A stretch of DNA of 64,000 bases, taken from contig CAZSYX010000010.1 of the NCBI GenBank assembly GCA_964610575.1, positions 6,920 to 70,919 of the forward strand, in the 5' to 3' direction. The notes beneath the pieces were generated by a model. It did not search any database. It was not told where the DNA came from and saw only the letters and a list, made by a program, of their open reading frames with translations. A program made the translations under genes and the position numbers. Origin of the DNA: JADJWR01 sp964610575 (lineage in GTDB: Bacteria > Pseudomonadota > Gammaproteobacteria > Burkholderiales > Burkholderiaceae_F). Positions 29,373 to 38,350 of the stretch are shown one piece after another (within the stretch, counting starts at the first letter, position 1; every line of letters starts with the position of its first letter).

Positions 29373-29710
29373 CGGCGGATGCTCTGCGACGCCGGCGCCA
29401 GGGCCTCGAACTCGGAGAAGATCTCCCGCGCCTCGGGCACGCCGGCGATCGGCACGCAGTCGCAGGCGGCGCCGAACTCGGCCCACAGCGACTGAACGGC
29501 GGGGTTGCTGTGCGCCCGCTCGATCGCCGCCGTCGACAGCCACTCGAAGACCTCGACCACCGTGCCATCGACGGCGCGCATCACGTGCGCCGGGCGCTCG
29601 GTGATCAGCCCCTCGGCGCGCAGCACCGGCATGTGCTTGCCGACGGCGGCGAGCACATGCCGCCGCATTGCCGGCTTCGGCCGGTAGACGGCGATGACGA
29701 ATCGGCCCAT
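29369..29710 (-). CDS. ABM/YCII-like ferredoxin-fold protein
   Basis: A 113-residue cytoplasmic protein. The pattern FVIAVYRPKPAMRRHVLAAVGKHMPVLRAEG with VMRAVDGTVVEVFEWLSTAAIERAHSNPAVQSLW resembles dimeric alpha/beta-barrel proteins of the antibiotic biosynthesis monooxygenase type. It overlaps the VOC gene by ATGA, so the two small proteins are made together; a shared role in detoxification is speculation. Confidence 0.6.
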   Translation of the reverse strand: MGRFVIAVYRPKPAMRRHVLAAVGKHMPVLRAEGLITERPAHVMRAVDGTVVEVFEWLSTAAIERAHSNPAVQSLWAEFGAACDCVPIAGVPEAREIFSEFEALAPASQSIRR

Positions 29711-29798
29711 GGTCGCCCCCGCTACTTTTCAACAGCGGCGATTCTGCACCCGCGGGCGACGCCTCGGCATCCGAGCCGGCAGCCAGGGGCGGTTCGCG

Positions 29799-30878
29799 TC
29801 AAGAGGGCAGGAAGTCGACCGGCCAGGTGACGGTCATCACCTCGACATCCTTGGCGCCGAAATCGAACTGGCGGATGCGTGCCAGCAGCTTGCTTTCCAG
29901 CTCCGCCGCCTTCAGTTCGCTCGACACCAGGCGCAGTTCGGCGATCGCCCCGCTCGGCGCAATCTTCAGTTCGAGCACGATCTTGCCCTGCAGCGTCGGA
30001 TCCTCGCGCAGGGCGCGGTTGTAAAGCGCGTAGATCGCCCCCTTGTTGCGCTCGAAAACCAGCCGGATCTCCTCGATCGAGCGCGACGCCTTGCCGCTGC
30101 CGCTGCGCTGCACCGTGCCGCCCGCGCCCTTGCCGCTGCCGCCTGCTCCGCCTCCGGCGACCGCGCCCCCACCGCCGTAGCCACCGCCTCCGCCGCCACC
30201 CGCCACGCCTTCGACCAAGGTGGTGGCGCGTCCGGCAAGCCCGCCGCCGCCGGTGTCGCGGCTGTAGGCCGCCGAGTTGATGCCGCCGCTGCCGCGGGTG
30301 GCGTTCGACGTGATCAGCGCGCGTGTCGGAATGCCCTGCTCGACACCGGCGCCCACACCGGGCCCTGTGCCGCTGCCCACCCCCGGTCCCGGCCTGATGT
30401 CCTTCTGCAACTGCACGGCGACTGGCGCGCCGCGGATCTCGGCCAGTTCGTTGGCCATGGCCAGCAGACCGACGCCGGCCGCCTTGCGTCGAGCCTCGCC
30501 GACTTCGCCCGGTGGCTTGTTCGGCTGCGGCCGTCGCGCCTCGGGCACCGGCACCTTGGCGGGTTCGGCCTTGCTGGGCTCGAGCTTTGGCGCGTCGGAC
30601 CTGCGGTCATCCGCTTCGGCGAGCTTCGTTTTTGTCTCGGCAGGCCGGGGAAGCGTTGCCTGCGGCAGCGGACGATCGAGCAGCAGCTTCGCCATCGGCG
30701 GGGGCAGCTCCTGCGGTTTGCTGCGGTCGGGCTCACGTACCGGCAGCCAGGGCATTGCCAGCGCGAGCGCCAGGCAGATGCCCAGCGTGCGCGCCAGGAT
30801 GCGGCGGAAGCGCTCCTCGTCGGCGCGGTAGCCTGACCACGGCAGGACGCCAGGCGGAAAGGCGATGGCGGCGCTCAT
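29799..30878 (-). CDS. TonB-like protein with AgmX/PglI C-terminal domain
   Basis: A 359-residue inner-membrane-anchored periplasmic protein: one helix at about 28-45 (TLGICLALALAMPWLPV), a Pro/Lys/Ala-rich stretch to residue 130, a long Gly-rich segment (about 205-265), and a C-terminal TonB-like domain (about 270-359) beginning RSIEEIRLVFERNKGAIYALYNRAL, the AgmX/PglI signature. With the ExbB and ExbD genes upstream it would be the force-transmitting arm of a proton-motive-force motor. A small repeat separates it from exbD, the only sizeable interruption in this otherwise tightly packed operon. Confidence 0.82.
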   Translation of the reverse strand: MSAAIAFPPGVLPWSGYRADEERFRRILARTLGICLALALAMPWLPVREPDRSKPQELPPPMAKLLLDRPLPQATLPRPAETKTKLAEADDRRSDAPKLEPSKAEPAKVPVPEARRPQPNKPPGEVGEARRKAAGVGLLAMANELAEIRGAPVAVQLQKDIRPGPGVGSGTGPGVGAGVEQGIPTRALITSNATRGSGGINSAAYSRDTGGGGLAGRATTLVEGVAGGGGGGGYGGGGAVAGGGAGGSGKGAGGTVQRSGSGKASRSIEEIRLVFERNKGAIYALYNRALREDPTLQGKIVLELKIAPSGAIAELRLVSSELKAAELESKLLARIRQFDFGAKDVEVMTVTWPVDFLPS

Positions 30879-30952
30879 CTTGCCCCCTTCGCGCTACGCG
30901 CTGTCCCCCCCAGGGGGAGCAAGCGCCTTCGGAACGGCCGGGCGGCGCTCAT
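30867..30952. repeat. 62-bp Burkholderiales-type repeat flanked by 12-bp direct repeats
   Basis: The sequence between 30879 and 30940 carries CCCCCCCAGGGGG and GCGCTACGCGC palindromic pieces like the small intergenic repeats found in Comamonadaceae and relatives. It is bracketed by an exact 12-base direct repeat GGCGGCGCTCAT at 30867-30878 and 30941-30952. Both copies contain the complement of an ATG, one of which is the start codon of the TonB-like gene and the other overlaps the exbD stop. Confidence 0.75.
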
Positions 30953-31443
30953 GACTGATCCCTGCGCTGCACCGCGAACGCCACGTTGCTGAAGTTGGCG
31001 CGGGCACAGGTCACCATCACCTTGCGCAGCAGGCGGTACGGGATGTCCTTGTCGCCCATGATCGTGATCGCCTGCCCGGCATCGGCATTCTCCTGCCGCA
31101 CCACCCGGCGGCCGGCGAGCAGGTCGAGCTCGGCCTTCAGCGGCGCGATCAGGTCGTCTTCCGAGCGCAGCACGTCCGCCACCGCGGCAACCCGGCGTCC
31201 GTCGACGACGATGTCGGCGTCGTTGACGACCACCACCACTGTCTCCTTCGGCGCCTTCTCCGCGCTCGACAAGGGCAGCTGCACGGCTTTCGAGCTGGGC
31301 AGCACCTGCACTTCGGCCATGTTCGACAGCAGGAAGAAGATCAGGATGGTGAAGATGTCGATCAGCGCGACCAGGTTCAGGTCGACACCGGAATGATTCC
31401 GCTCGCGCCGCTCGACGCGCTTTTCCAGGGGAGATCCATTCAT
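30949..31443 (-). CDS. ExbD/TolR-family biopolymer transport protein
   Basis: A 164-residue protein with a short cytoplasmic N-terminus, a single membrane helix (about 22-42) containing the essential Asp29 in LVALIDIFTILIFFLL, and a periplasmic domain. In ExbD, TolR and MotB this aspartate carries protons. The C-terminus MGDKDIPYRLLRKVMVTCARANFSNVAFAV is typical. It overlaps the preceding ExbD paralogue by ATGA. Confidence 0.92.
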   Translation of the reverse strand: MNGSPLEKRVERRERNHSGVDLNLVALIDIFTILIFFLLSNMAEVQVLPSSKAVQLPLSSAEKAPKETVVVVVNDADIVVDGRRVAAVADVLRSEDDLIAPLKAELDLLAGRRVVRQENADAGQAITIMGDKDIPYRLLRKVMVTCARANFSNVAFAVQRRDQS

Positions 31444-31940
31444 AGCCTGGCCTGCCGGGTGCGGACCGGCGCGTCGCCGATCGAGATGTCGGGGAAGTAG
31501 TCGACGGTCACCATCCTGGCGCCCTGCACCTGCCGGCCGGCGCGCATCCGGTCCATCACCTGGACGAGCACGTCGTACGGCGTGTTCGGCTCGGCCAGCA
31601 CGGTCGCCGCGGTCTGCTGCGGGAAGCGCTGCTTCAGTTGCGCCATCAGCGCGCCGAGCGCCTGGACGTCGTGGCCGCCGGAACCGGCCGGAATGCGCTC
31701 GATCAATCCGCCGATGCGGTCGCCGACCTCGAGCACGTCGGCACGGATCACCACTTCGAGCTGCAGCTCGCCGGTGAGCTTCTCCACGCCGGAGGACTGC
31801 GCCGGCAACGCCAGGTCCAGCACCGCCAGCCGCGTGAAGACGGCGCTCGACAGCAGGAACGGCACCAGCACGATGATCAGGTTGATGAACGCCGACACCT
31901 CCAGCGCCGCCGGGTGCTTGCGCAGTCGTCGCTTACGCAT
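31440..31940 (-). CDS. Second ExbD-like protein lacking the helix aspartate
   Basis: A 166-residue ExbD/TolR paralogue with a basic N-terminus (MRKRRLRKHP), one membrane helix and a periplasmic domain ending VTVDYFPDIS. The helix reads SAFINLIIVLVPFLL, with Asn20 where the family normally has the proton-carrying aspartate. It therefore may form a heteromer with the aspartate-bearing ExbD downstream rather than act on its own. The gene lies 48 bases past exbB. Confidence 0.85.
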   Translation of the reverse strand: MRKRRLRKHPAALEVSAFINLIIVLVPFLLSSAVFTRLAVLDLALPAQSSGVEKLTGELQLEVVIRADVLEVGDRIGGLIERIPAGSGGHDVQALGALMAQLKQRFPQQTAATVLAEPNTPYDVLVQVMDRMRAGRQVQGARMVTVDYFPDISIGDAPVRTRQARL

Positions 31941-31988
31941 GATTCGTTCTCCTTGGCAGCGGTGGCCGCTGCCAGCGGCTGGCTCTCG

Positions 31989-32645
31989 TCACTCGGCGCC
32001 GCGCGCGGCGTCGGCGGGCCCGCGATGGATCAGGTTCAGGAAGCTGATCTTGGCGGCTTCCAGGCTGTCGACGATCTCGGTGGTGCGCGCCTGCAGGAAC
32101 GCGTGGATCAGCAGGAACGGGATCGCCACCATCAGCGCGAAGGCGGTGTTGTTCATCGCGATCGAGATGCTCGCCGACAGCAGCTCGGCCTTCTCGGCCG
32201 GATTGACCTGCGCCACCGCGGTGAACGCCTTGATCAGGCCGATGATGGTGCCGAGCAGGCCCACCAGCGTCACCACGTTGGCGAAGGTGGCGATGTAATG
32301 GGTGCGTTTCTCCAGCCGCGGGATGATTTCCATCATCCCCTCCTCCATCGCCGCGTCGATGTCCTCGCGCCGGCGTGCCGACTGCATGCGCGCGAGCCCG
32401 TTGTGCACGATCAGGCCGATGGCCGAATCGCGCCGTGCGGTGGCGCCCTGCACTTCCTTGAACTGGCCGCTCTTCAGCATCGGCAGGATGCTGTCCCACA
32501 TGCGGCGGTTCTGCTGCCGCGCCCGCTGCAGGAAGACAAAGCGCTCGATGGCGATCGCCAGGCCGAGCGCCAGGATCATGATGCTCACGTAGATGAACAT
32601 CCCGCTGTCCTGGAAAAACTTGATCATCGTGTCCAACGTACTCAT
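31989..32645 (-). CDS. ExbB/TolQ/MotA-family proton channel protein
   Basis: A 218-residue inner membrane protein with three helices (about 13-36, 115-145 and 165-185) and the family core YIATFANVVTLVGLLGTIIGLIKAF plus ALMVAIPFLLIHAFLQ. With the two ExbD proteins it should form the stator that converts proton flow into movement of the TonB-like partner. It lies 42 bases past a small secreted protein gene in the same run. Confidence 0.93.
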   Translation of the reverse strand: MSTLDTMIKFFQDSGMFIYVSIMILALGLAIAIERFVFLQRARQQNRRMWDSILPMLKSGQFKEVQGATARRDSAIGLIVHNGLARMQSARRREDIDAAMEEGMMEIIPRLEKRTHYIATFANVVTLVGLLGTIIGLIKAFTAVAQVNPAEKAELLSASISIAMNNTAFALMVAIPFLLIHAFLQARTTEIVDSLEAAKISFLNLIHRGPADAARGAE

Positions 32646-32687
32646 GGCTGCACCTCCGTGTTCAGGTTTGGTTGCGCGATAAAGGGG

Positions 32688-32981
32688 TCATTTGCGCTGC
32701 GGCTCGGGCGGGGCCGCGGGCCGCCGCAGCTGCGCGTCGTAGGCGAGCTGGCGGCGGAAGACGTCGCGGTCGACCGGCGCCAGCGCCTCGTCGACCAGGC
32801 TCGCCGGCGGCCTGGCAGCGAGGTCGCCGGGAAGCGGCTTCTTCCAGGGCACGATGTAGGTGACCTTCGGCAGTTCGCGGTTGCCGATGATCTGCGTGCG
32901 GTCGATGTCGGCGCGGTCCTGCGCCGTGGCGGCCGAAGCGAGCACCGCGGCGGCGAGCGCCGCGCCAAGGCCGCACCTCAT
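32688..32981 (-). CDS. Small secreted protein of unknown function
   Basis: 97 residues with a signal peptide (GLGAALAAAVLASAATAQ) and a short mature part, DRADIDRTQIIGNRELPKVTYIVPWKKP, followed by a Pro/Arg-rich tail. I recognise no domain, although the phrase IIGNRELPKVTYIVPWK looks conserved rather than random. It overlaps the upstream TPR lipoprotein gene by ATGA and precedes exbB, so it is probably a periplasmic component of the same system. Confidence 0.75.
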   Translation of the reverse strand: MRCGLGAALAAAVLASAATAQDRADIDRTQIIGNRELPKVTYIVPWKKPLPGDLAARPPASLVDEALAPVDRDVFRRQLAYDAQLRRPAAPPEPQRK

Positions 32982-33697
32982 GGCCGCTCCCTCATGCCGA
33001 CGAGCTGCGGCTGCGACTTGCGGTTGCGGATCTCGGCGACCCACTTGCGGACCTTCTCGTCGCCGTCGGGCGCCAGCGCCAGGTAGCGCTCGTAGGCTGC
33101 CAGCGCGCCGCGGCTGTCCCACAGGTACAGGTCGAGCAGGATGCCGAGGTTCAGGTGCGGCGCTGCGTAGCCGGGCGCGAGTTCGATCGCCCTCTCGTAA
33201 ACCCGCTGCGCGTCGGTGAAGCGGCCGAGTTCGCGGTAGGCAATGCCCAGCTGGTTGAGGTAGACCGGCTGCTGCGGGCTGGTCTGCACGGCCTGCTCCA
33301 GTCGGGCCGCCGCCTGCTCGGGCTTGCCGGCGCGGCGGTAGATGAGGCCGAGGTTGGCGAACGGGCCGCCCAGTTCGGGGTTCGACTTCGTCAGGGCGAG
33401 AAAGCCCTGCTCGGCCTCGTCGAGGCGCCCGGCGGCAAGCGCGCCCGTCGCCCGCTCGAAGGCGAGCCGCGCGGCGGCGGGAATGTCGTCGGCCGATGGC
33501 GCGGCGGTTGATGCCGCGCCTCCCGCGGCGGCCTGCGCCGCAGCCGAAGGTGCGCCACGGTCGGCCGTCGGCGCGGCCGGCGACGTGGACTGCGCAACCT
33601 CTTGCGGCTGCGACGAAGGACGCAGCGCGCAGGCGGAGCACGCCACACCCAGCGCGATGAGCAGGACTGCGCGCATGGCGCGTTCAGCGGATCGCAT
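32978..33697 (-). CDS. TPR-repeat lipoprotein
   Basis: 239 residues with a lipoprotein signal (VLLIALGVACSACALRP; lipid Cys near residue 20-23), an Ala/Pro-rich linker, and about four TPR units over residues 75-220, such as GGPFANLGLIYRRAGKPEQAAARLEQAV and VYLNQLGIAYRELGRFTDAQRVYERAI. An internal ATG at 33676 is an alternative start giving a more compact signal. It overlaps the large TPR protein gene by 14 bases. Role: scaffolding at the inner face of the outer membrane, inferred. Confidence 0.85.
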   Translation of the reverse strand: MRSAERAMRAVLLIALGVACSACALRPSSQPQEVAQSTSPAAPTADRGAPSAAAQAAAGGAASTAAPSADDIPAAARLAFERATGALAAGRLDEAEQGFLALTKSNPELGGPFANLGLIYRRAGKPEQAAARLEQAVQTSPQQPVYLNQLGIAYRELGRFTDAQRVYERAIELAPGYAAPHLNLGILLDLYLWDSRGALAAYERYLALAPDGDEKVRKWVAEIRNRKSQPQLVGMRERP

Positions 33698-36488
33698 CGA
33701 TCGCTCCTTCGGTCAGTTCGCTCTTGCCGAATTGCACCGGCCGCAGCTTGGCCAGCGCGCCGTAGCTCGACTTCACCCAGCGGTCGTAGATGCCAGAGGC
33801 CGCGCGCCGCGCGTTGGCCTCGTGCAGCTCGATCGCCTTTTCCTCGAACGGGTAGGCCTGTTCCTCGAGCAGCACGTCGTACTGCTCCAGTTCCTGCTTC
33901 TTCAGTCCCTTCGGCCGCTGCGACGACAGCAGCGCGCGTCCGAACTCGGCGTACAGCTCGGCGGTCTGGAAGGTGGCCGCGGTGGCCGCCTCGGCCACGC
34001 CATAGTCGGCGGCGCGGGCGTAGGCCTTCAGCACCTCGTCCATGCGCGCCTTCTTCAGCTTCAGCTGCCGCTGCAGCGGCTCGACCAGCGCCACCTTGCG
34101 GAACTCCTCCCGCGCCGGCTCGGCCAAGGCGAGCGTGGCCATCGCGCCGAGAGTGCGCGTACGATCGGTGCGCGCGCCGCCCGCCGATTGATCCGCCTGC
34201 TGCACTTCCTTCATCAGCGCCAGTTCGCGCCGGCGGTCGCCCGCGTTGCGCGCCAGCAGCGCCAGCCGGTAGCGCGCTTCCACCGCCGGTTGCAGCGGCT
34301 GCGGATACTGCTTCAGATAGCGCTCGTAAACGCGCGTCGCAGCCGCCGCGGCGCCGGCCTTCTCGTAAAGCTCCGCCGCCTGCCAAAGTGACCCGCGCGC
34401 CAGCGTCGGATCGACCTGCGCGTCGGCAATCCGCTCCAACTCGGCGCCCGCCTGCGCCCAGCGGCCCTGTTCCAGGTAGACCGCCGCGAGCTTCTCGCCG
34501 GCGTCCCTGGCCAGCGGATGGTTTGGCTGGCGCCTGCGGAAGTCAACCAGCACCGCTGCGGCGCGGTCCCAGTCCTTCAGCGCGACCAGCGCGGCGGCGG
34601 CATCGACCTGGGCCGCGGCGCCGACGGGCGAGGTCGGCGCTGCCGCGACCACGCGCTCGAAGTGGCTCACGGCGTCGGGCAGCCTGTTCTCGGCGCGCGC
34701 CTGCTCGCCCTGCTTGTAGATCGACGCCGCGATCCGCTCGACCAGCTCGGCGCGACCCTTGTCCTGCTCGCCGGTCAGGGCCAGCGCTGCGCGGTAGCCC
34801 GCCTCGGCGCGGTCGAAGGCGCCGCGGTCGAAGGCCGCGTGGGCGATCACCAGCGACGCGGTGCGCCGCTGCCTGTCGGCGGCCGGCGGTTCGAGCCGCA
34901 ACACCTGCTGCGCCACCTCGCTGGCGCGATCGGCCTGGCCCAGGCGGTAGAGCGTCTCCGCGGCGCCGGTCAGCACCGGGCCGACACGTGCATCGGTCGA
35001 AAATGCCTCGGCAAAGCGCAGTGCGCTGTCGATGCCGGACTGCTGCAGTCGCCGCCGCGCCTGCTCATCGCCGTTCCTTTCCTGCTCGCCGTAGGCCAGC
35101 AGCGCCGCGTAGCCGGCGTCGGCGCTCTTCGGGTGCGGCGGATAGCCGTAGGCCGCCTTCTCGTATTCCGTTGCCGCCTCGGCGTAGCGCCGGTCCTCGA
35201 ACAGCAGTTCGGCGAGCAGGAAGTTGGCCGCCGCTGCCTGCGGGTCGTTCGGGAAGGCAGCGAGGAACTCGCGGTACCAGCGCACGGCCTGCCGGTAGTC
35301 CTCGGCTTTCCTGTCCTTCTGTGCGGCGGCGTGATGATGCCGGGCCAGCTCCGCCAGGTGCGTCTTCACCAGCGGCTGCGCGCGCTGCCACACGGCGGCG
35401 TTCGTTTGCTTCAGTTGCGACGCCGCGCCGTAGCGCTCGACGTATTCGCGCTTGGCGTCCAGGGCCAGGGTGGCGAAGCCGCTGTCCTGGTAGATGTCGA
35501 TCACCCTCGCCTGCAGACGCGGCGCCTGCGTGTGCTGCGGATTGCGCCGCCCGAAGGCGGCGAAGGCATCGGCGGCGTCCTTGATCCGCTCCTGCCGCAC
35601 GTACATCTCGCCGAGCGCCTCGTACACGCGCACCTCGTAGCCGCGGCGCAGGTCGGTCGTCGCGAACTGCGGGATCGTTTCGGCGCCCTGCAGGCTCTGC
35701 AGGCTCAGGCTCGTCACGCGCAGCGTGTCTTCCAGCAGCTCGCGATCGGCGCGGGTCAGGCCGCGAGCCGACGCCAGTCCGTCGTCCGCCTCGACACCGG
35801 CGAGCTTCAGGTCGAGCACGCCGAAGAACGACTGCAGCGCTTCCTCGAGCCGCGCCTGCTTGAACTGTGTCCAGCCGCGCATGTACAGCGAGCGGTCGTG
35901 GTACGGCGTCAGCTGATCGCGCGCCAGCACGGTGGCGAACGCCTTCTCCGCGCCGGCGTAGTCGCCCATGGTGAACAGCAGCTCGCCGCGGCGGAACTGC
36001 GCCTCGTCGACGTAGCGCGTCTGCGCAAAGCGCTGCACCAGCCGGTCCAGCGTCGCCAGCGCCGGCTTCAGCTCGCCGGCCAGTTCGTAGGCGCGCGCGA
36101 GTTGATAGAGCACGCGGTCGTTGCCCACGTCGTCGGGATGCGCCTTCAGGTAGTCGAGGTACTGCGCGATCGCGGCGCGGTAATCGGCAGCCGCGCCAGC
36201 GGCCAGCGCACCGTCGACTCGATCCATCTCCAGGTCGCCGAGGCGGCGCATTGCCTCCGGAACCTGACGGTCCTTCGGCGCTGCCTTCAGGAATTCGCGA
36301 TAGGCGGCGATCGCCCGCTCGGGGCCGCCGGAGATGCCGCCATCGGCATCGACGGCGACGGTGCGGCCCTCCAGGCTCTTCAGCGTCGGCGCGTTCTCGG
36401 CGCTCTTGCGTCCAAGCATCGAGCAGCCGGACAGCGCAACGAGCGCGGCCAGCAGTGCGGCGGCGATGGGCTTACGGTTGGGCGTCAC
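33684..36488 (-). CDS. Large TPR-repeat lipoprotein
   Basis: A 934-residue protein starting at GTG 36488, chosen because it opens a lipoprotein signal, AALLAALVALSGCSMLG. The mature part is almost wholly alpha-helical TPR-like repeats (for example RFAQTRYVDEAQFRRGELLF and AFPNDPQAAAANFLLAELLF), similar in style to YbgF, BamD and AgmK-type scaffolds. It overlaps the upstream TPR gene by 17 bases. In gliding and Tol/ExbB systems such proteins link the motor to the envelope; here that is an inference from neighbours. Confidence 0.85.
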   Translation of the reverse strand: MTPNRKPIAAALLAALVALSGCSMLGRKSAENAPTLKSLEGRTVAVDADGGISGGPERAIAAYREFLKAAPKDRQVPEAMRRLGDLEMDRVDGALAAGAAADYRAAIAQYLDYLKAHPDDVGNDRVLYQLARAYELAGELKPALATLDRLVQRFAQTRYVDEAQFRRGELLFTMGDYAGAEKAFATVLARDQLTPYHDRSLYMRGWTQFKQARLEEALQSFFGVLDLKLAGVEADDGLASARGLTRADRELLEDTLRVTSLSLQSLQGAETIPQFATTDLRRGYEVRVYEALGEMYVRQERIKDAADAFAAFGRRNPQHTQAPRLQARVIDIYQDSGFATLALDAKREYVERYGAASQLKQTNAAVWQRAQPLVKTHLAELARHHHAAAQKDRKAEDYRQAVRWYREFLAAFPNDPQAAAANFLLAELLFEDRRYAEAATEYEKAAYGYPPHPKSADAGYAALLAYGEQERNGDEQARRRLQQSGIDSALRFAEAFSTDARVGPVLTGAAETLYRLGQADRASEVAQQVLRLEPPAADRQRRTASLVIAHAAFDRGAFDRAEAGYRAALALTGEQDKGRAELVERIAASIYKQGEQARAENRLPDAVSHFERVVAAAPTSPVGAAAQVDAAAALVALKDWDRAAAVLVDFRRRQPNHPLARDAGEKLAAVYLEQGRWAQAGAELERIADAQVDPTLARGSLWQAAELYEKAGAAAAATRVYERYLKQYPQPLQPAVEARYRLALLARNAGDRRRELALMKEVQQADQSAGGARTDRTRTLGAMATLALAEPAREEFRKVALVEPLQRQLKLKKARMDEVLKAYARAADYGVAEAATAATFQTAELYAEFGRALLSSQRPKGLKKQELEQYDVLLEEQAYPFEEKAIELHEANARRAASGIYDRWVKSSYGALAKLRPVQFGKSELTEGAIDAIR

Positions 36489-38337
36489 GGCGGCTTTCCG
36501 CGGCCAGATGCGCGCGGTCGTAGAGACGGGCGACGGCGAAGCGCGCCTGGTTCGAGTACTCGGCCAGGCGCTGCTTCTGCCGCAGCAGCGCCGCGGCGGC
36601 CAGCTCCTGCACGTACGCCTTCTGTGCGCCTGCCAGCTCGGTTGCCTTCGGCAGCAGTTCGTCGATCCGCCTGTCCAGCCCGACGATGCGCTCCGCGAAG
36701 CGGTCGAAGTTCGCCGGCTCGTCGCGCTGCGCCTGCGCCAGCGCCTCGGCGCGGCCGCGCGCCTGCGGCAGCAGCGCGTCGACCTCGCGCATCGCCTTCT
36801 TCGCCTGCCACAGGCGTTGCGCGAACTGCTCGTTCTGCTGCCAGGCGAGCGCGCCGGAGACGCGGCGTAACCGCTCGCGCAGCTCGGCGGCCGGCGCGTC
36901 GTCGCCGATGCGCTCGATTCCCTCGCGTACCCGCGCCAGCCGCGCCGCCAGCTCGTTCTCCCTGGTGTTGGCCAGCGCGGCGACGTCGCCCTGCGCCTCG
37001 ATGCGGGCGATCGCCGCGGCAAGTTCCGCCGCGCGCGCCGCAAGGCCGTCGACATCGGTTCCCGCTTCCTTCGCCTTGACCTGCGGCAGCCGCTCGGCGA
37101 AGGCGGCGCGGCGGTTCTCCAGCATCTCGCGCAGCGCGTCGAGGCCTTCCTTCCAGCGGCGCAGGTTGCGCTCGAGGAAGAGCAGGTCGCGATAGTTCTT
37201 GAAGCCTTCCTGGAAAGCGTGTTCGGCCAGCACCGGCGCCAGATGGCCGGCGTGCGGCATCTCGGGCAGGCGGTCGATCTTCCAGAACCAGCCCATCTCC
37301 TCGCCGGCGTCGGCGGCGAGCAGTCCATCGATCAGACGTCCGGCGCGGATCGCCGTCACCGATTCGTCGAGGCGACCGTCCTCCCGCTCGAACACGGCGA
37401 TCGCTTCCTCGTACAACTTCAGCGACTGGCCGAAGGCGCCGAGCTCGCCGAAGGCGTGCGGTACTGCAAGGTGCGCCTCCAGCACTGCGGCGTCGCCGAG
37501 GTCGCGGCCGGCCAGTTCCGTCCACGGCACCAGCGCCAGCTTTGGCTGCTGCATTTCCGCCGCTGCCCAGCCGAAGCCGAGCAGCGCCTTGTTCGCGTGC
37601 ATGCCTTCGAGACGCACGCGCTCCAGGTAACCGCGCGCCTGCTGCGGCCGGCCGTCCTGCAGGGCGGCGAAGCCCAGCGCCACGTTGGCGCGGTCGCGCA
37701 GCCCGCGCGCTTCCTCGTCGGCGGCGGGCGCGCGACCGAGATCATCGAGCAGCGCGGCGCCGCCTGCGACGTCGCCGCTGCGGATCAGCGCGACACCGAG
37801 GTTGAAGCGCATGTAGCGCGAGCCTGCGGTCCTGACCGCGGCCAGCACCTGCGCCGCGCCGGCGTAGTCGGCACGCGCCATCAGCAGCTGCGCGTGCAGC
37901 AGCACTCGCTCTTCCTCCAGTGCCGGCGGCAGGTTGCTGCCGACGCGGCCGATCGCCTGCTCGGCCTCAGGCAGCAGCCCGCGCTGATAGCGGATCTTTG
38001 CCAGGTAGAACCACGCCCGGTCGGCCACCGGCGGCGCGGCGTTGCCCTCCAGCAGGCGGGCGAAGATCTGCGCCGCCTCGCGATGCAGCCCGTAGGAGAG
38101 GTTGAGCCCGCCGCGCAGGATCTCCGCTTCGTCGGCGTGGCGGGAGACGCGGCCGAAATGCTGCGAGGCCATCAGCCCGGTGAGCGAAGTGAAGTAGCGG
38201 TCCTGGTAGAAGTGGAAGAGCGCGTCGCCGTAGTGCGGGTCGCGGATCACCGTACCGTCGAGCGGCGCGGCGGTGGCCGCGCCGGCGACGAGCGCCGCCG
38301 CGAGCGCATACAGCAGGGTGGCAAGCGTCCTTCGCAT
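36472..38337 (-). CDS. Secreted TPR/coiled-coil protein
   Basis: A 621-residue exported protein: signal peptide ending GAATAA, then helical TPR-like repeats from DPHYGDALFHFYQDRYFTSL to about residue 300, and a long coiled coil (about 375-600) rich in Arg, Glu and Ala. The motif DPHYGDALFHFYQ and the repeated LGG-type NLSYGLHREAAQIFARLL are typical of periplasmic proteins found beside ExbB/ExbD motors. Its end overlaps the next large TPR gene by 17 bases. Confidence 0.82.
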   Translation of the reverse strand: MRRTLATLLYALAAALVAGAATAAPLDGTVIRDPHYGDALFHFYQDRYFTSLTGLMASQHFGRVSRHADEAEILRGGLNLSYGLHREAAQIFARLLEGNAAPPVADRAWFYLAKIRYQRGLLPEAEQAIGRVGSNLPPALEEERVLLHAQLLMARADYAGAAQVLAAVRTAGSRYMRFNLGVALIRSGDVAGGAALLDDLGRAPAADEEARGLRDRANVALGFAALQDGRPQQARGYLERVRLEGMHANKALLGFGWAAAEMQQPKLALVPWTELAGRDLGDAAVLEAHLAVPHAFGELGAFGQSLKLYEEAIAVFEREDGRLDESVTAIRAGRLIDGLLAADAGEEMGWFWKIDRLPEMPHAGHLAPVLAEHAFQEGFKNYRDLLFLERNLRRWKEGLDALREMLENRRAAFAERLPQVKAKEAGTDVDGLAARAAELAAAIARIEAQGDVAALANTRENELAARLARVREGIERIGDDAPAAELRERLRRVSGALAWQQNEQFAQRLWQAKKAMREVDALLPQARGRAEALAQAQRDEPANFDRFAERIVGLDRRIDELLPKATELAGAQKAYVQELAAAALLRQKQRLAEYSNQARFAVARLYDRAHLAAESRRDAQP

Positions 38338-38350
38338 CGGGGCCGTTGCG

